This document shows, piece after piece, positions 52,997 to 61,626 of a stretch of DNA of 64,000 nt. A model generated the notes under the pieces. It ran no database searches. It was given only the letters and a program-made list of their open reading frames with translations, and was not told where the DNA came from. A program made the position numbers and the translations under genes. Origin of the DNA: Streptomyces apocyni (lineage in GTDB: Bacteria; Actinomycetota; Actinomycetes; Streptomycetales; Streptomycetaceae); assembly GCF_009739465.1 (NCBI RefSeq), contig NZ_WHOM01000036.1, positions 429,756 through 493,755 on the forward strand. Reading direction: 5' to 3'. The number at the start of each line of letters is the position of its first letter. Positions within the stretch are counted from its first letter, which is position 1.

Positions 52997-54247
52997 TCAG
53001 GACGCGCCGACCACCGTGCCGAAGCGGATGTCGTACGGCGTCCCCTGCCCCATCGGCCCTTCCAGCAGCCGGGCCGCCTCCTCCACCACCTCCGCGCGCT
53101 GGGCCTTGGTCAGCTTGCCGAACGGCTCGACGGTGAGCGTCGCGGCGTCCTTCGCCTCCTCCAGGCTCCAGACCCCGGCCAGGAATCCGTCGACCATCAG
53201 CACGCTGTAGCCGTAGTTCCCCTGCCACGTACGCCCCTTGTACTCCGGCGGCACCACCCGGGTCCGGTCGGCGTGCGAGAGCAGCAGGTTGTCGTACTCG
53301 GGAAGGAGACGCGGCGGCGCCGGGGTGTCCGGATCGGGGCGCGGAGCGTCCGGCAGGTCGAAGAGCTCGACGCCGTTCTCGTCCTGAAACGTGAGCAGCC
53401 CGGGCCGCAGCCGCTCGAATACCGCTCGCAGCCGGGTCAGTCCGGCCCAGGTCTGCATGTCCTTGACGGAAGCGGGCCCGAACGCGGCGAGGTAGCGCAG
53501 CACGGTGTTGTCCCGACTATCTGGGGTGTCTGGGGCATCTAGGCCGTCTGGGCCGTCTGGGCCGTCTGGGCCGTCTGGGCCGTCCGGGCCGTCTGGAGCA
53601 GGCGTCGGCTCGGCCGGGCGCCCCAGCCAGTGCTCCACCGTGGTCAGCGAGACCTGCCCGCTACGGCGCCACAGCCCGCGCGGGGTGACCTGGACGAGCG
53701 GCAGCAGACAGCGGGCCGCGACACCGAGCGACTGCGGGTCCGCCTCCGGCCAGTTGGGCACCAGCACCTCGCGAAGCTGCTTCATGGTGCGCGGCTCCGC
53801 CTCGACCGCCTCCCGGGCGAGCGCGGCGACCCGGTCCAGGTCGACGCCGACCAGCCCCTTGCGGAACCCGTTCAGCTCGCGGCCGATGGCCGCCTGGACG
53901 AGGGGGCGCAGGGTGAGCGCGTCATCGGCGGAGTGCAGATGGATGGTGGAACGCATGGTGACGATCCGCACCAGCTCACGCGAGGCGATCAGCGCGGAGA
54001 GGTCCTCAGGGTCGAAGTCGGCCAGGCGCGCGGCGAGGGCGTAGTAGGGCGGCTTGACGTTCTGCGCCTGGAGTCCCAGTACGTGCTCCACCGCGTCCTG
54101 GGGCGCGAGCGCGGCCCGGCGCAGCAGGAGCTGGCGGTCGAGGGTCGCGCGGTTCAGGGCGCGGAGGCTTAGCCGGGGGCCTGGGCTGGAACCTGGACTG
54201 GGGCCTGGTCGTACGGGCTTCGCCTGGGATGATCGGGTCGCTGCCAT
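52997..54247 (-). CDS. Winged-helix DNA-binding protein (HTH_42, YcaQ/AlkX-like)
   Basis: A 416-residue protein of the HTH_42 family. Segments include LNRATLDRQLLLRRAALAPQDAVEHVLGLQAQNVKPPYYALAARLADFDPEDLSALI, IVTMRSTIHLHSADDALTLRPLVQ, and LLPEYDNLLLSHADRTRVVPPEYKG. Family members include DNA glycosylases for alkylated or cross-linked DNA. A 9-bp repeat (GGCCGTCTG, about 53,541-53,600) encodes a DGP run of about 20 residues in the middle, probably a flexible linker. It starts at the ATG at 54247 with no strong site. Confidence 0.8.
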   Translation of the reverse strand: MAATRSSQAKPVRPGPSPGSSPGPRLSLRALNRATLDRQLLLRRAALAPQDAVEHVLGLQAQNVKPPYYALAARLADFDPEDLSALIASRELVRIVTMRSTIHLHSADDALTLRPLVQAAIGRELNGFRKGLVGVDLDRVAALAREAVEAEPRTMKQLREVLVPNWPEADPQSLGVAARCLLPLVQVTPRGLWRRSGQVSLTTVEHWLGRPAEPTPAPDGPDGPDGPDGPDGPDGLDAPDTPDSRDNTVLRYLAAFGPASVKDMQTWAGLTRLRAVFERLRPGLLTFQDENGVELFDLPDAPRPDPDTPAPPRLLPEYDNLLLSHADRTRVVPPEYKGRTWQGNYGYSVLMVDGFLAGVWSLEEAKDAATLTVEPFGKLTKAQRAEVVEEAARLLEGPMGQGTPYDIRFGTVVGAS

Positions 54248-54439
54248 ACGGGGCACGCTAGTGGCCCATGCGGACAGTTCTGGTCCGTATCGGAAAACGC
54301 CGGACGCCGGACGCCGGACGCCGGACAACGAGCGACGGGCCCCCGGCCCCGGCTGGCTCCACGCACCCCGCGCCCTGCGCCCTGCGCCCGCCGAGACCTC
54401 GGTAGCGGCGCACCTATGGGCTCGGGTTACTGTTCCCGG

Positions 54440-55291
54440 GTGACGACGCCTTCTCAGACCCCTGCCCCCGGCTGGTACCCGGACCCGCACGGCACCCCGC
54501 AGCAGCTGCGCTGGTGGGACGGCACGCAGTGGACCGAGAACACCACACCCACGCCACCGCAGGCCCCCGCGCAGCAGGCCCCCACCCACCAGGCCGCCCC
54601 CGGGGTTCCGCCGCACCCCCAGGCCGACCCGTCGAGGGTCCAGCGCCAGGTGCAGCAGCAGGCTGGGGCGGCCCCGACCGGCCCCGGCGGCGGCACGCTC
54701 TTCACCGAGCCCATCCTCGTCGTGAACCAGAAGACCAAGCTGATCGAGCTGACGAACGAGTACAGCGTCTTCGACCAGCACGGCAACACCCTCGGCACGG
54801 TCACCCAGGTCGGCCAGAGCACCGCGAAGAAGGCCCTGCGGTTCGTCTCCAGCCTCGACCAGTACATGACCCACAAGCTGGAGATCCGCGACGCGTACGG
54901 CCAACCCCAGCTGGTCCTCACCCGCCCGGCCAAGCTGATCAAGTCCCGGGTGGTCGTGGAGCGCCCGGACGGCCAGCCGGTGGGCGAGATCGTCCAGCAG
55001 AACGCCATCGGGAAGATCAACTTCGCGATGAACGCCAACGGCCAGCAGCTCGGCACGATCAAGGCCGAGAACTGGCGCGCCTGGAACTTCTCCATAGTCG
55101 ACTACACCGGCACGGAGATCGCCCGGATCACCAAGACCTGGGAAGGCCTGGCGAAGACGATGTTCACCACGGCCGACAACTACGTCCTCCAGATCCACCG
55201 CCAGCTCCCCGAGCCCCTGTTGAGCCTGGTCGTCGCGACGGCACTCACGGTGGACACGGCGCTGAAGCAGGACGCGCGGGGTTTCGGCTAA
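54440..55291 (+). CDS. DUF2510 - LURP-one/scramblase-like protein
   Basis: A 283-residue protein. It starts with a DUF2510 motif (PAPGWYPDPHGTPQQLRWWDGTQWTENT), then a glutamine/proline linker, and a LURP-one-related beta-barrel (FTEPILVVNQKTKLIELTNEYSVFDQHGNTLGTVTQVGQSTAKKALRF...WEGLAKTMFTTADNYVLQIHRQL). LURP-one proteins resemble Tubby/phospholipid-scramblase folds and bind membranes. The start is the GTG at 54440. It diverges from the winged-helix gene, with about 190 bases between them. Confidence 0.8.
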   Translation: MTTPSQTPAPGWYPDPHGTPQQLRWWDGTQWTENTTPTPPQAPAQQAPTHQAAPGVPPHPQADPSRVQRQVQQQAGAAPTGPGGGTLFTEPILVVNQKTKLIELTNEYSVFDQHGNTLGTVTQVGQSTAKKALRFVSSLDQYMTHKLEIRDAYGQPQLVLTRPAKLIKSRVVVERPDGQPVGEIVQQNAIGKINFAMNANGQQLGTIKAENWRAWNFSIVDYTGTEIARITKTWEGLAKTMFTTADNYVLQIHRQLPEPLLSLVVATALTVDTALKQDARGFG

Positions 55292-55416
55292 CCCGCCAGG
55301 CACCGCCACACACCACGCCACGTCACAAGCAGCGGCGCCTCCGAGACCGTCCGATCGCGAAGACGCCGCTGACTTCTGGCTGCTGGCTGCTGGCTGCTGG
55401 CTGCTGGAGAAGGCGG

Positions 55417-55776
55417 TCAGCCGATCAGGCCGCCCGTCTTGACCTGGGAGACCTCGTCAGTGTTGCAGGCCGCGTAGTTGTTGCCGATGGTGCCGTGGAT
55501 CACGCCACCCATCCACGGGGCCGGACAGGAGACGTCGAGGTTGACGAGCGGGGCACCGTTCTGGTTGATGACGCCGACCTGCCGCTTGATGGCGGTGTCG
55601 CCGAAGCCCTGGGTCAGGCCCTCGCCGTGGACGACCTTGGTGCCGTACGACTGGGCGACGTTGCCGCTGTCGTCCAGGCCGAGCGCCTCAGCCGGCCCGT
55701 AGTGGGCGCTGGCAGCACCGGCGGAGGAGAGGACAGCCGCACCGGCGGCCAGGGTGACAGCAAGGGACTTACGCAT
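55417..55776 (-). CDS. Secreted 119-residue protein, copy 1
   Basis: A 119-residue protein with a signal peptide (MRKSLAVTLAAGAAVLSSAGAASA). The mature part has DDSGNVAQSYGTKVVHGEGLTQGFGDTAIKRQ, then INQNGAPLVNLDVSCPAPWMGGVIHGTIGNNYAACNTDEVSQVKTGGLIG with two cysteines. It is probably a wall- or aerial-surface-associated protein of the general style of rodlins, but it does not match rodlin sequences I know. GAGAGGG precedes the ATG at 55776. A near-identical paralogue lies 291 bases upstream. Confidence 0.8.
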   Translation of the reverse strand: MRKSLAVTLAAGAAVLSSAGAASAHYGPAEALGLDDSGNVAQSYGTKVVHGEGLTQGFGDTAIKRQVGVINQNGAPLVNLDVSCPAPWMGGVIHGTIGNNYAACNTDEVSQVKTGGLIG

Positions 55777-56067
55777 GGAGAGAACCCTCTCTGGGTCTTC
55801 TGTGTGTGCTGTGTGTGCTGTGTGTGCTGGATCTTCTGGACCTACGGCGCAGGGGTGATTCCCTACGCCTTTCGCGTTCTGCAACGACCTGTAGCCGACG
55901 GGGGAACGTCGGGCCCCTTATCGGCGGGCGCCCGATTGGCCGCCTCCAGGGGAAATCCCGCCCATGCGGCGGCCCCCGCTCCCTGAAACGAACAAGGAGC
56001 GGGGGCCAACAGCGCCTTCAGCATGCACACACGGACTCGGACTCGGACTCAGAGGTCAGTCAGCCAG

Positions 56068-56427
56068 TCAGCCGATGAGCGATCCGGTCTTGACCTGGGA
56101 GACGTCGTCGGTGTTGCACGCCGCGTAGTTGTTGCCGACGGTGCCGTGGATCACGCCACCCATCCACGGGGCCGGGCAGGAGATGTCCACGTTGACGAGC
56201 GGGGCGCCGTTCTGGTTGATGAGACCGGTCTGGTGCTTGATCGCGGTGTCGCCGAAGCCCTGGGTGGTCAGGCCCTCGCCCTCGAGCACCTTGGTGCCGT
56301 ACGACTGAGCGACGTTGCCGCTGTCGTCGAGCATCGGCCCGTCCGCGGCGAACGCGACGGAGGCGGCACCAGCCGACGTCAGCATGGCCGCGCCGGCGGC
56401 CAGGGTGACGGCAAGGGACTTGCGCAT
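56068..56427 (-). CDS. Secreted 119-residue protein, copy 2
   Basis: Same length as its neighbour, with an almost identical signal peptide and mature region (DDSGNVAQSYGTKVLEGEGLTTQGFGDTAIKHQTGLINQNGAPLVNVDISCPAPWMGGVIHGTVGNNYAACNTDDVSQVKTGSLIG). Differences are mostly around the signal cleavage site (FAADGPM versus HYGPAEALG). It is transcribed from its own upstream region, divergent from the MarR gene. It clearly arose by tandem duplication. Confidence 0.8.
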   Translation of the reverse strand: MRKSLAVTLAAGAAMLTSAGAASVAFAADGPMLDDSGNVAQSYGTKVLEGEGLTTQGFGDTAIKHQTGLINQNGAPLVNVDISCPAPWMGGVIHGTVGNNYAACNTDDVSQVKTGSLIG

Positions 56428-56590
56428 GATGGGAGACCTCTCTCTGGGTTGCTCGGCGGCGCAGGGCACACACCCCGCGTCTCGCACCAGCCCCAACGAC
56501 CCGCTTCCACCAGGGGATTCGGAGTGTCACCCTGCTGGGCAGCCGAGTTGCGGCCAGTTGGCGGTGCCTGGTATCGCGGCCTCTCACCGC

Positions 56591-56621
56591 TTGACCTCAA
56601 TCTTGGTTTAACTTCTAGATT
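56591..56621 (+). promoter_or_regulatory. MerR-type promoter upstream of the MarR gene
   Basis: TTGACC (56591-56596), 19 bases, TAGATT (56616-56621). The over-long spacer holds the partial dyad CTCAA...TTTAA, the layout used by MerR-family activators. A similar promoter precedes the gene at 59212. Confidence 0.5.
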
Positions 56622-56690
56622 CAGGCTCGTCAGGCGGGAGCCAGGCCTCAACAGCCCAGCAGCCCCGCACACACACCAACGCATCCCCAT

Positions 56691-56718
56691 GCGTATGCGC
56701 ATACGCGTACGCATACGC
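56691..56718. promoter_or_regulatory. Palindromic operator before the MarR gene
   Basis: GCGTATGCGCATACGC (56691-56706) is a perfect 16-base palindrome, continued by GTACGCATACGC as a third half-site. It lies 22 bases before the MarR-type start, which fits autoregulation. Confidence 0.6.
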
Positions 56719-56739
56719 AGAGATGGCGAGGCCACGACC

Positions 56740-57198
56740 ATGAAGTACTCCCACAACGACACCGAACTGGCCCAGCAGCCGATCGGCTACTGGGCCTGGG
56801 CCGCCTCCGACGCGGTCGTCACGTACATCCGGGCCGGACTGTCCCGTTTCGGCATCACCCAGCCCCAGTGGTGGGTGATGGCCCAGATCGCCAACACGGA
56901 GACCGACGGCCGGACCCGGGAGGAGGCCACGGCCGTCCTCCAGGGCTACCTGGCCATCGGGGACGCACTCGCCCCGGAGATCGACAGCCTCCTCGACCAG
57001 GGCCTGATCACACTCGACGCCGACAAGCGCCTCCACCTGACCACGGACGGAGCGGACCGCTACCGCCAGTGCGCCGAACTCCAGATGTCCATACGAGCGA
57101 AGGTCCACGAGGGCATCACCGATGAGGAGTACGTACGCACCCTCAAGGTCCTCCAACGAATGATCCACAACGCCAACGGCAAGGCCTGGCACCACTGA
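56740..57198 (+). CDS. MarR-family winged-helix regulator
   Basis: A 152-residue protein. It opens with the helix YWAWAASDAVVTYIRAGLSRFGITQPQWWVMAQIAN, then EEATAVLQGYLAIGDALAPEIDSLLDQGLITLDADKRLHLTTDGADRYRQC (recognition helix and wing), and a C-terminal dimerisation helix (VRTLKVLQRMIHNANG). Ligand and targets are unknown; the palindrome just upstream suggests it controls itself and perhaps the divergent secreted-protein gene. Confidence 0.85.
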   Translation: MKYSHNDTELAQQPIGYWAWAASDAVVTYIRAGLSRFGITQPQWWVMAQIANTETDGRTREEATAVLQGYLAIGDALAPEIDSLLDQGLITLDADKRLHLTTDGADRYRQCAELQMSIRAKVHEGITDEEYVRTLKVLQRMIHNANGKAWHH

Positions 57199-57311
57199 AA
57201 CCGAACACGCGGGGTGGGCGGGGCGGGGCTGCGTTGTGGTGGGCCAGTGCCGCGTTGGGCGCCGGTGGCCGCCCGGTTCGTCGGATGGTGGCGGGTCCGG
57301 GCCGGGTGTAA

Positions 57312-57374
57312 AGGGCGCTCCCTTTGGTCGCGTCGGCTGCGCCGATTCCGCTGTCGCTCCACCCTTGACACCCG
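57312..57374 (+). repeat. Left arm of a 63-bp perfect inverted repeat
   Basis: Begins AGGGCGCTCCC and ends CTTGACACCCG. It is identical, in reverse complement, to 58743-58805. Together the arms bracket 1.37 kb of G-rich tandem repeats. Confidence 0.9.
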
Positions 57375-57480
57375 TCCCGGACCCGCAAGGCTGAGGTACA
57401 CCGGGCGGCCCAAAAGCAGGGCAGCGGGACGGGTAGGGGGCGGTCAGCGTTTGCATGCCGGGTGCGGACTAGTTGTTGGG

Positions 57481-57960
57481 GCGCATGAGGGGGTGGGCGG
57501 CCCGACACCGGCTCAGCGACTACGGGCGGTGGGGGTGTCCGGTGCGCACGAGGGGGACAGGGTGGTGCCGCCCCGGCTCAGCGACTGCGGGCGGTGGGGG
57601 CCGAGGGTGCGCACGAGGGGGGTGGGGGGTACCACCCCGGCTTAGCGGCTGTGGGTGGTGGGGGGGCGGGTGGTCTCGCCCCGGCTCGGCGCCTGCGGGT
57701 GGTGGGTGGCGGGCGCGCACGAGGGGGGCGGGTGGCCCGACACCGGCTCAACGGCTGCGGGTGGTGGGGGCCGAGGGTGCGCACGGGAGGGGCAGGTGGC
57801 GCCACCCCGGCTTAGCGTCTGCGGGTGGTGGGGGTGGCGGGTGCGCATGAGGGAGGCGGGGCCCGACACCGGCTCAGCGGCTGCGGGTGGTGGGGGTGAT
57901 CGGTGCGCACCAGAGGGACGGGTGGTCTCGCCCCGGCTCGGTGCCTACAGCTCGTGGGGG
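57481..57960 (+). repeat. About eight direct copies of a ~60-bp G-rich unit
   Basis: Each unit reads approximately GCGCACGAGGGGG, then GGGTGG, a variable CC-rich part, CGGCTCAGCG-CTGCGGG and TGGTGGGGG. Units begin near 57481, 57543, 57609, 57662, 57714, 57779, 57842 and 57903. They differ by point changes and small indels. Open frames here come from repeat composition and are not genes. Confidence 0.9.
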
Positions 57961-58410
57961 GCAACCGGGCACACGGGCGCAGGGGGTGGTGTGGGGCCCG
58001 GGCCCGAGCTTCGTGGTTGCGGGCGGTTGCGGAATGCGAGTGGTGGGGTGTGGCCTGGCTGTGCCGGTGTCTGCGACCCGGGCCGGAGGTCGGCAGGGGT
58101 CGGCGGTCTGCTGGCGGCCGTCGCCCAGCGCCGGCGCTGAGTAAGGGCCTGGCCAGGGGGCAGGGCCGGTGAGCCGAGCTGGGGGCTGCTCGGCGACCCC
58201 ATCCGACCCCTGTCGGAGGTAAAAGGAGACTTTGGGACACCAAGCCGCCCCTTTTGCCCGGCTTTTGGTGGCCCAAAGTCGCACTTCCCTCCCCGACCTG
58301 ACCCCGCCAGCCCCAGACGTACCCTCCCGCCCCACCTGTCCCACCTGGTGGTGGTCGCCAGACCGCACAGCGCTCCCCTGCGGCGCTCGCGCGCCCGGTC
58401 ACCCCACCGG
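57961..58410. other. Central part of the repeat island
   Basis: Sits between the direct and inverted repeat blocks. It contains a complementary pair of purine/pyrimidine tracts around 58,215-58,275 but no supported gene. Confidence 0.4.
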
Positions 58411-58640
58411 CCCGCAGCCGCCAAGCCGCGAGCACACTCCCACCCGACCCACGCGCGCTCGACCACCAGCCCGCAGCCGCTAAGCCGGGGGCCACACCAC
58501 CCCCGGCGCCCGCGAGCCCCCACGGCCTGCGGCCGCTGAGCCGGGGCCGGACCAGCCCGCCCCTCTCGTGCACACCCGTGACCCCCACCACCCGCAGACG
58601 CTGAGCCGGTGTCGCACCACCCACCCCCCTCGTGCGCCCC
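58411..58640 (-). repeat. About four inverted copies of the ~60-bp unit
   Basis: The core CCGCAG-CGC-AAGCCG / GAGCCGG recurs near 58411, 58471, 58527 and 58591, the reverse complement of the direct block. The strand composition flips from G-rich to C-rich accordingly. Confidence 0.85.
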
Positions 58641-58742
58641 AACAACCCATCCGCACCCGGCAGCGAGACTCGCGCCACTCCCTCACCTCCGCCGCCGCCT
58701 CCCCTGGGCCGTCCTCCCACGGTCTGCATAGCGGGGACGGGT

Positions 58743-58805
58743 CGGGTGTCAAGGGTGGAGCGACAGCGGAATCGGCGCAGCCGACGCGACCAAAGGGAGC
58801 GCCCT
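58743..58805 (-). repeat. Right arm of the 63-bp perfect inverted repeat
   Basis: Reverse complement of 57312-57374 without mismatches. Similarity continues a few bases beyond with one change. Confidence 0.9.
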
Positions 58806-59105
58806 TGACAGCCGGCCCGGCCCCGCGACCATCGAACGACGAGGGCGGCCATCCCCGCACCCCACGGACACTGGGGCACCCCGGCGCCGCCCCGCCCCCC
58901 AGCCCGTGCGGGGCGCCCCCGGCACCGTCCCCGCTCCACCCCAGCGGGGCTGGATCGGCGAGCTCTTCGCGCTAGTTCTCGCTCGGCGGCGGGGCAGGTC
59001 GAGCTGGCTCATCTGGCGACCTCTGGCATGCAGCGCGAATGGCGGCCGTACCGCCGGACCGGGCCAGGGTCGCACGCAGCCTGCACTGGGGAGTCGCGGT
59101 CAGGT

Positions 59106-59136
59106 TTGACCTCAAGTCCGGTTGAGCTTGCAGGAT
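59106..59136 (+). promoter_or_regulatory. MerR-type promoter upstream of the ABM gene
   Basis: TTGACC (59106-59111), 19 bases, CAGGAT (59131-59136), with the dyad CTCAA-gtccgg-TTGAG in the spacer. This is the arrangement of MerR/SoxR-like activation sites. It may drive the ABM-LuxR-hydrolase group. Confidence 0.55.
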
Positions 59137-59211
59137 TTCATCAGGAGCGACGCCAACCGGCGTCACGACGGCTCAGGCACTACAGGCACTACAGGCCAGT
59201 GAGGACGCAGT

Positions 59212-59601
59212 ATGAGTACCGGTTCCGGCTTCTACTCGATCATCGACTACACGGTCGACAGCGCACAGACCCAGGAAGAACTGGTGGCGGCCTTCGCCAA
59301 GATCCAGGAAGAGTGGGTGCGCTTCTATCCCGGGTACCGGTCAGCTCGATTCCATGTGAGCACCGACGGCACCCGCGTCTACAACATCGTCCACTGGGCG
59401 CGCGAGGCGGACTACCGCAACTTCGTCGAGACGTCCGACACCGAGGGACGCATGGCGGCCATCCAGCAGGCGCTGGACGGGCTCGCCGGTAAGGCGGAGC
59501 CGCGTATGAGTGGAGCCCCGACCTACCGGGTCGTACGTGAGATCAGTCCTCAGACCCAGACCCAGACCCAGACGCCGTCACGGCGGGCTCCGGGGGCGTG
59601 A
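59212..59601 (+). CDS. Antibiotic biosynthesis monooxygenase (ABM)-like protein
   Basis: A 129-residue dimeric alpha/beta-barrel-type protein: SIIDYTVDSAQTQEELVAAFAKIQEEWVRFYPGYRSARFHVSTDGTRVYNIVHWAREADYRNFVETSD. ABM proteins are small monooxygenases or cyclases. A second, partial pattern and a glutamine/threonine repeat (QTQTQTQT) end the chain. GAGGACGC precedes the ATG. It is the first gene of a co-directional group. Confidence 0.75.
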   Translation: MSTGSGFYSIIDYTVDSAQTQEELVAAFAKIQEEWVRFYPGYRSARFHVSTDGTRVYNIVHWAREADYRNFVETSDTEGRMAAIQQALDGLAGKAEPRMSGAPTYRVVREISPQTQTQTQTPSRRAPGA

Positions 59602-59729
59602 CTCACTTCCTGCGGCTGCACCTGCACCCGGTGCGTGCGCCGGAGTCGCCGCGTGCCTACGGTGGAGGTAGGCGCCACCTTGCCGAGACCGACCGGACCG
59701 ACCGGGCCGACCGGACCGAGGAGCTTGCG

Positions 59730-61445
59730 ATGGTGGAGCGTGCGGCAGCCGCTCGTGACGCGCTCGTGGACGGGCGTGAGGCGTATCGGCGCCGGGACTG
59801 GTCGCAGGCCTACGAGTGGTTGTCGGACACCGACGCACGGGCGCCACTCGCGGCCGAGGACGTGGAGTGCCTCGCCACGGCCGCGTATCTGGGCGGGCAT
59901 GAGGAATCGGCGTTCCTCGCTTGGGAGCGGGCCTGCCGCGCCTTCCACGAGGCGGGCGCGACCGGTCGCGCCGTGCGGTGCGCCTTCTGGCTCGGCATCA
60001 CCCTGGCTCTGCGGGGCGGGCACGCGCGGGCGGGTGGGTGGTTCACGCGGGCGGCGCGGTTCCTGGAGGAGTCGGGCGAGGACTGCGTGGAGCGTGGGTA
60101 CCTGCTGGTGCCCGGCGGTGTTCAAGCTCTCGGGACCGAGGACTTTGATCGGGCTCTCGCCGCCTTCGCCGAGGCCGAGCGCATCGCCCTGCGGTTCGGG
60201 GACGCCGATCTCACGGCGCTCGGCAGGCTCGGTCAGGGGCAGGCGCTGATCGGGGCGGGTGACGCCGCGCGCGGTACGCCGCTGCTCGACGAGGCGATGG
60301 TCGCCGTGACGGCCGGAGAGGTCTCCCCCATCGCCGCGGGGATCGTCTACTGCGCGGTGATCATCGCCTGCCGGGACACGTTCGACGTACACCGCGCCAC
60401 GGAGTGGACGGAGGCCCTCAGCCGTTGGTGCGACGGGCAGCACGGGCTCAAGCCGTACCGCGGGCAGTGCCTCGTCCACCGGTCGGAGATCATGCAGCTG
60501 CGCGGCGCGTGGGGCGACGCGTTGGCCGAGGTACGGGATGCCTGTGCTCACCTGGCGGACGGCGACGGCACCGACCCGGCCCTCGGCATGGCCCAGTACC
60601 AGCGGGCCGAACTGCTCCGGCTCCGCGGCGCCTTCGCGCACGCCGAGGAGGCCTACCGTCAGGCCGACCTCTGGGGCCACCCGCCGCAGCCCGGCCTCGC
60701 ACTCCTGCGCCTCGCCCAGGGCCGCACCGCCGACGCCGAGGCCGCCATCCGCAGGGTCGCGGCGCAGGCCGAGGGCGACCGGGTACGGCGCGCCCGGATT
60801 CTCGCCGCCTACGTCGAGATCGTGCTGGCCGCCGCCGACACCGGCGGCGCGCGCGAGGCCGCCGAGGAGCTCGGCAAGGCAGCGGACAACCTCGGGTCGT
60901 CGTATCTCCGCGCGGTCGCGGCGGGCGCCAGCGGCGCCGTCCTGCTCGCGGAACGGGACACGTCCGGCGCGTGGGACGCCCTGAGCGCGGCTCGGGCGAC
61001 GTGGCAGGAGCTGCGGGTCCCGTACGAGGCGGCGCGGGTGGGCGTCCTGATGGCCAAGGTGTGCGCGCTGCTCGGCGACCATGACACGGCTCAGCTGGAG
61101 CTGGACGCGGCCCGTACGGTCTTCGAACAGCTCGGCGCCGCCCCAGAGCTCGCCCGCGTGCAGCGGGTATCGAGCCAGGTGTCCGGGCGGGCATCCGGGC
61201 GGGCATCCGGGCGGGCATCCGGTTCCGGCCCTCCCCTTCCCGACGGGCTGACCGCACGTGAGGCGCAGGTACTGCGGCTCGTGGCCGGAGGCGCCAGCAA
61301 TCGGGAGATCGCCGCCACGCTCGTGATCAGCGAGAAGACGGTGGCCCGCCATCTGAGCAACATGTTCGCCAAACTGGGTCTCTCCAGCCGGTCCGCCGCC
61401 ACCGCGTACGCCTACGAGCACGGCCTCACAGGGCAATACAGCTAG
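59730..61445 (+). CDS. LuxR-family regulator with TPR-like sensor
   Basis: A 571-residue protein. The first ~480 residues are helical TPR-like repeats (REAYRRRDWSQAYEWLSDTDARAPLAAEDVECLATAAYLGG...). A 4-residue SGRA repeat links to the C-terminal LuxR helix-turn-helix (DGLTAREAQVLRLVAGGASNREIAATLVISEKTVARHLSNMFAKLGLSSRSAATAYAYEHGL). There is no ATPase domain, unlike LAL regulators. The ATG at 59730 follows GAGGAG; an upstream GTG at 59598 overlapping the ABM gene is less likely. It probably controls the downstream hydrolase/methyltransferase genes. Confidence 0.85.
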   Translation: MVERAAAARDALVDGREAYRRRDWSQAYEWLSDTDARAPLAAEDVECLATAAYLGGHEESAFLAWERACRAFHEAGATGRAVRCAFWLGITLALRGGHARAGGWFTRAARFLEESGEDCVERGYLLVPGGVQALGTEDFDRALAAFAEAERIALRFGDADLTALGRLGQGQALIGAGDAARGTPLLDEAMVAVTAGEVSPIAAGIVYCAVIIACRDTFDVHRATEWTEALSRWCDGQHGLKPYRGQCLVHRSEIMQLRGAWGDALAEVRDACAHLADGDGTDPALGMAQYQRAELLRLRGAFAHAEEAYRQADLWGHPPQPGLALLRLAQGRTADAEAAIRRVAAQAEGDRVRRARILAAYVEIVLAAADTGGAREAAEELGKAADNLGSSYLRAVAAGASGAVLLAERDTSGAWDALSAARATWQELRVPYEAARVGVLMAKVCALLGDHDTAQLELDAARTVFEQLGAAPELARVQRVSSQVSGRASGRASGRASGSGPPLPDGLTAREAQVLRLVAGGASNREIAATLVISEKTVARHLSNMFAKLGLSSRSAATAYAYEHGLTGQYS

Positions 61446-61626
61446 CGCCCCAGACCTGCCTCCTGCCATCTGCCACCCTGGCCGCCTGCCCCGCATGGGT
61501 CGTTCGACCCATGCTCCGGCGCCCCCTCTGATCTGCACGATTCGCCCGATGCGGTGCGTGCGCCGCCGGGCGGAGACTCGCCGTGTAGTACCCGAAGAAG
61601 CAGGGAGCCTCGGAGAGGAGGCAGTG

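Noticed and set aside
55417..56427. Rodlin or chaplin identity for the two small secreted proteins
   Set aside because: The signal peptide and size fit, but the NGNG/NKPC motifs of rodlins and the chaplin domain pattern are missing.
57481..58640. CRISPR array
   Set aside because: Units are ~60 bp, poorly conserved, contiguous without unique spacers, and occur in both orientations; no cas genes.
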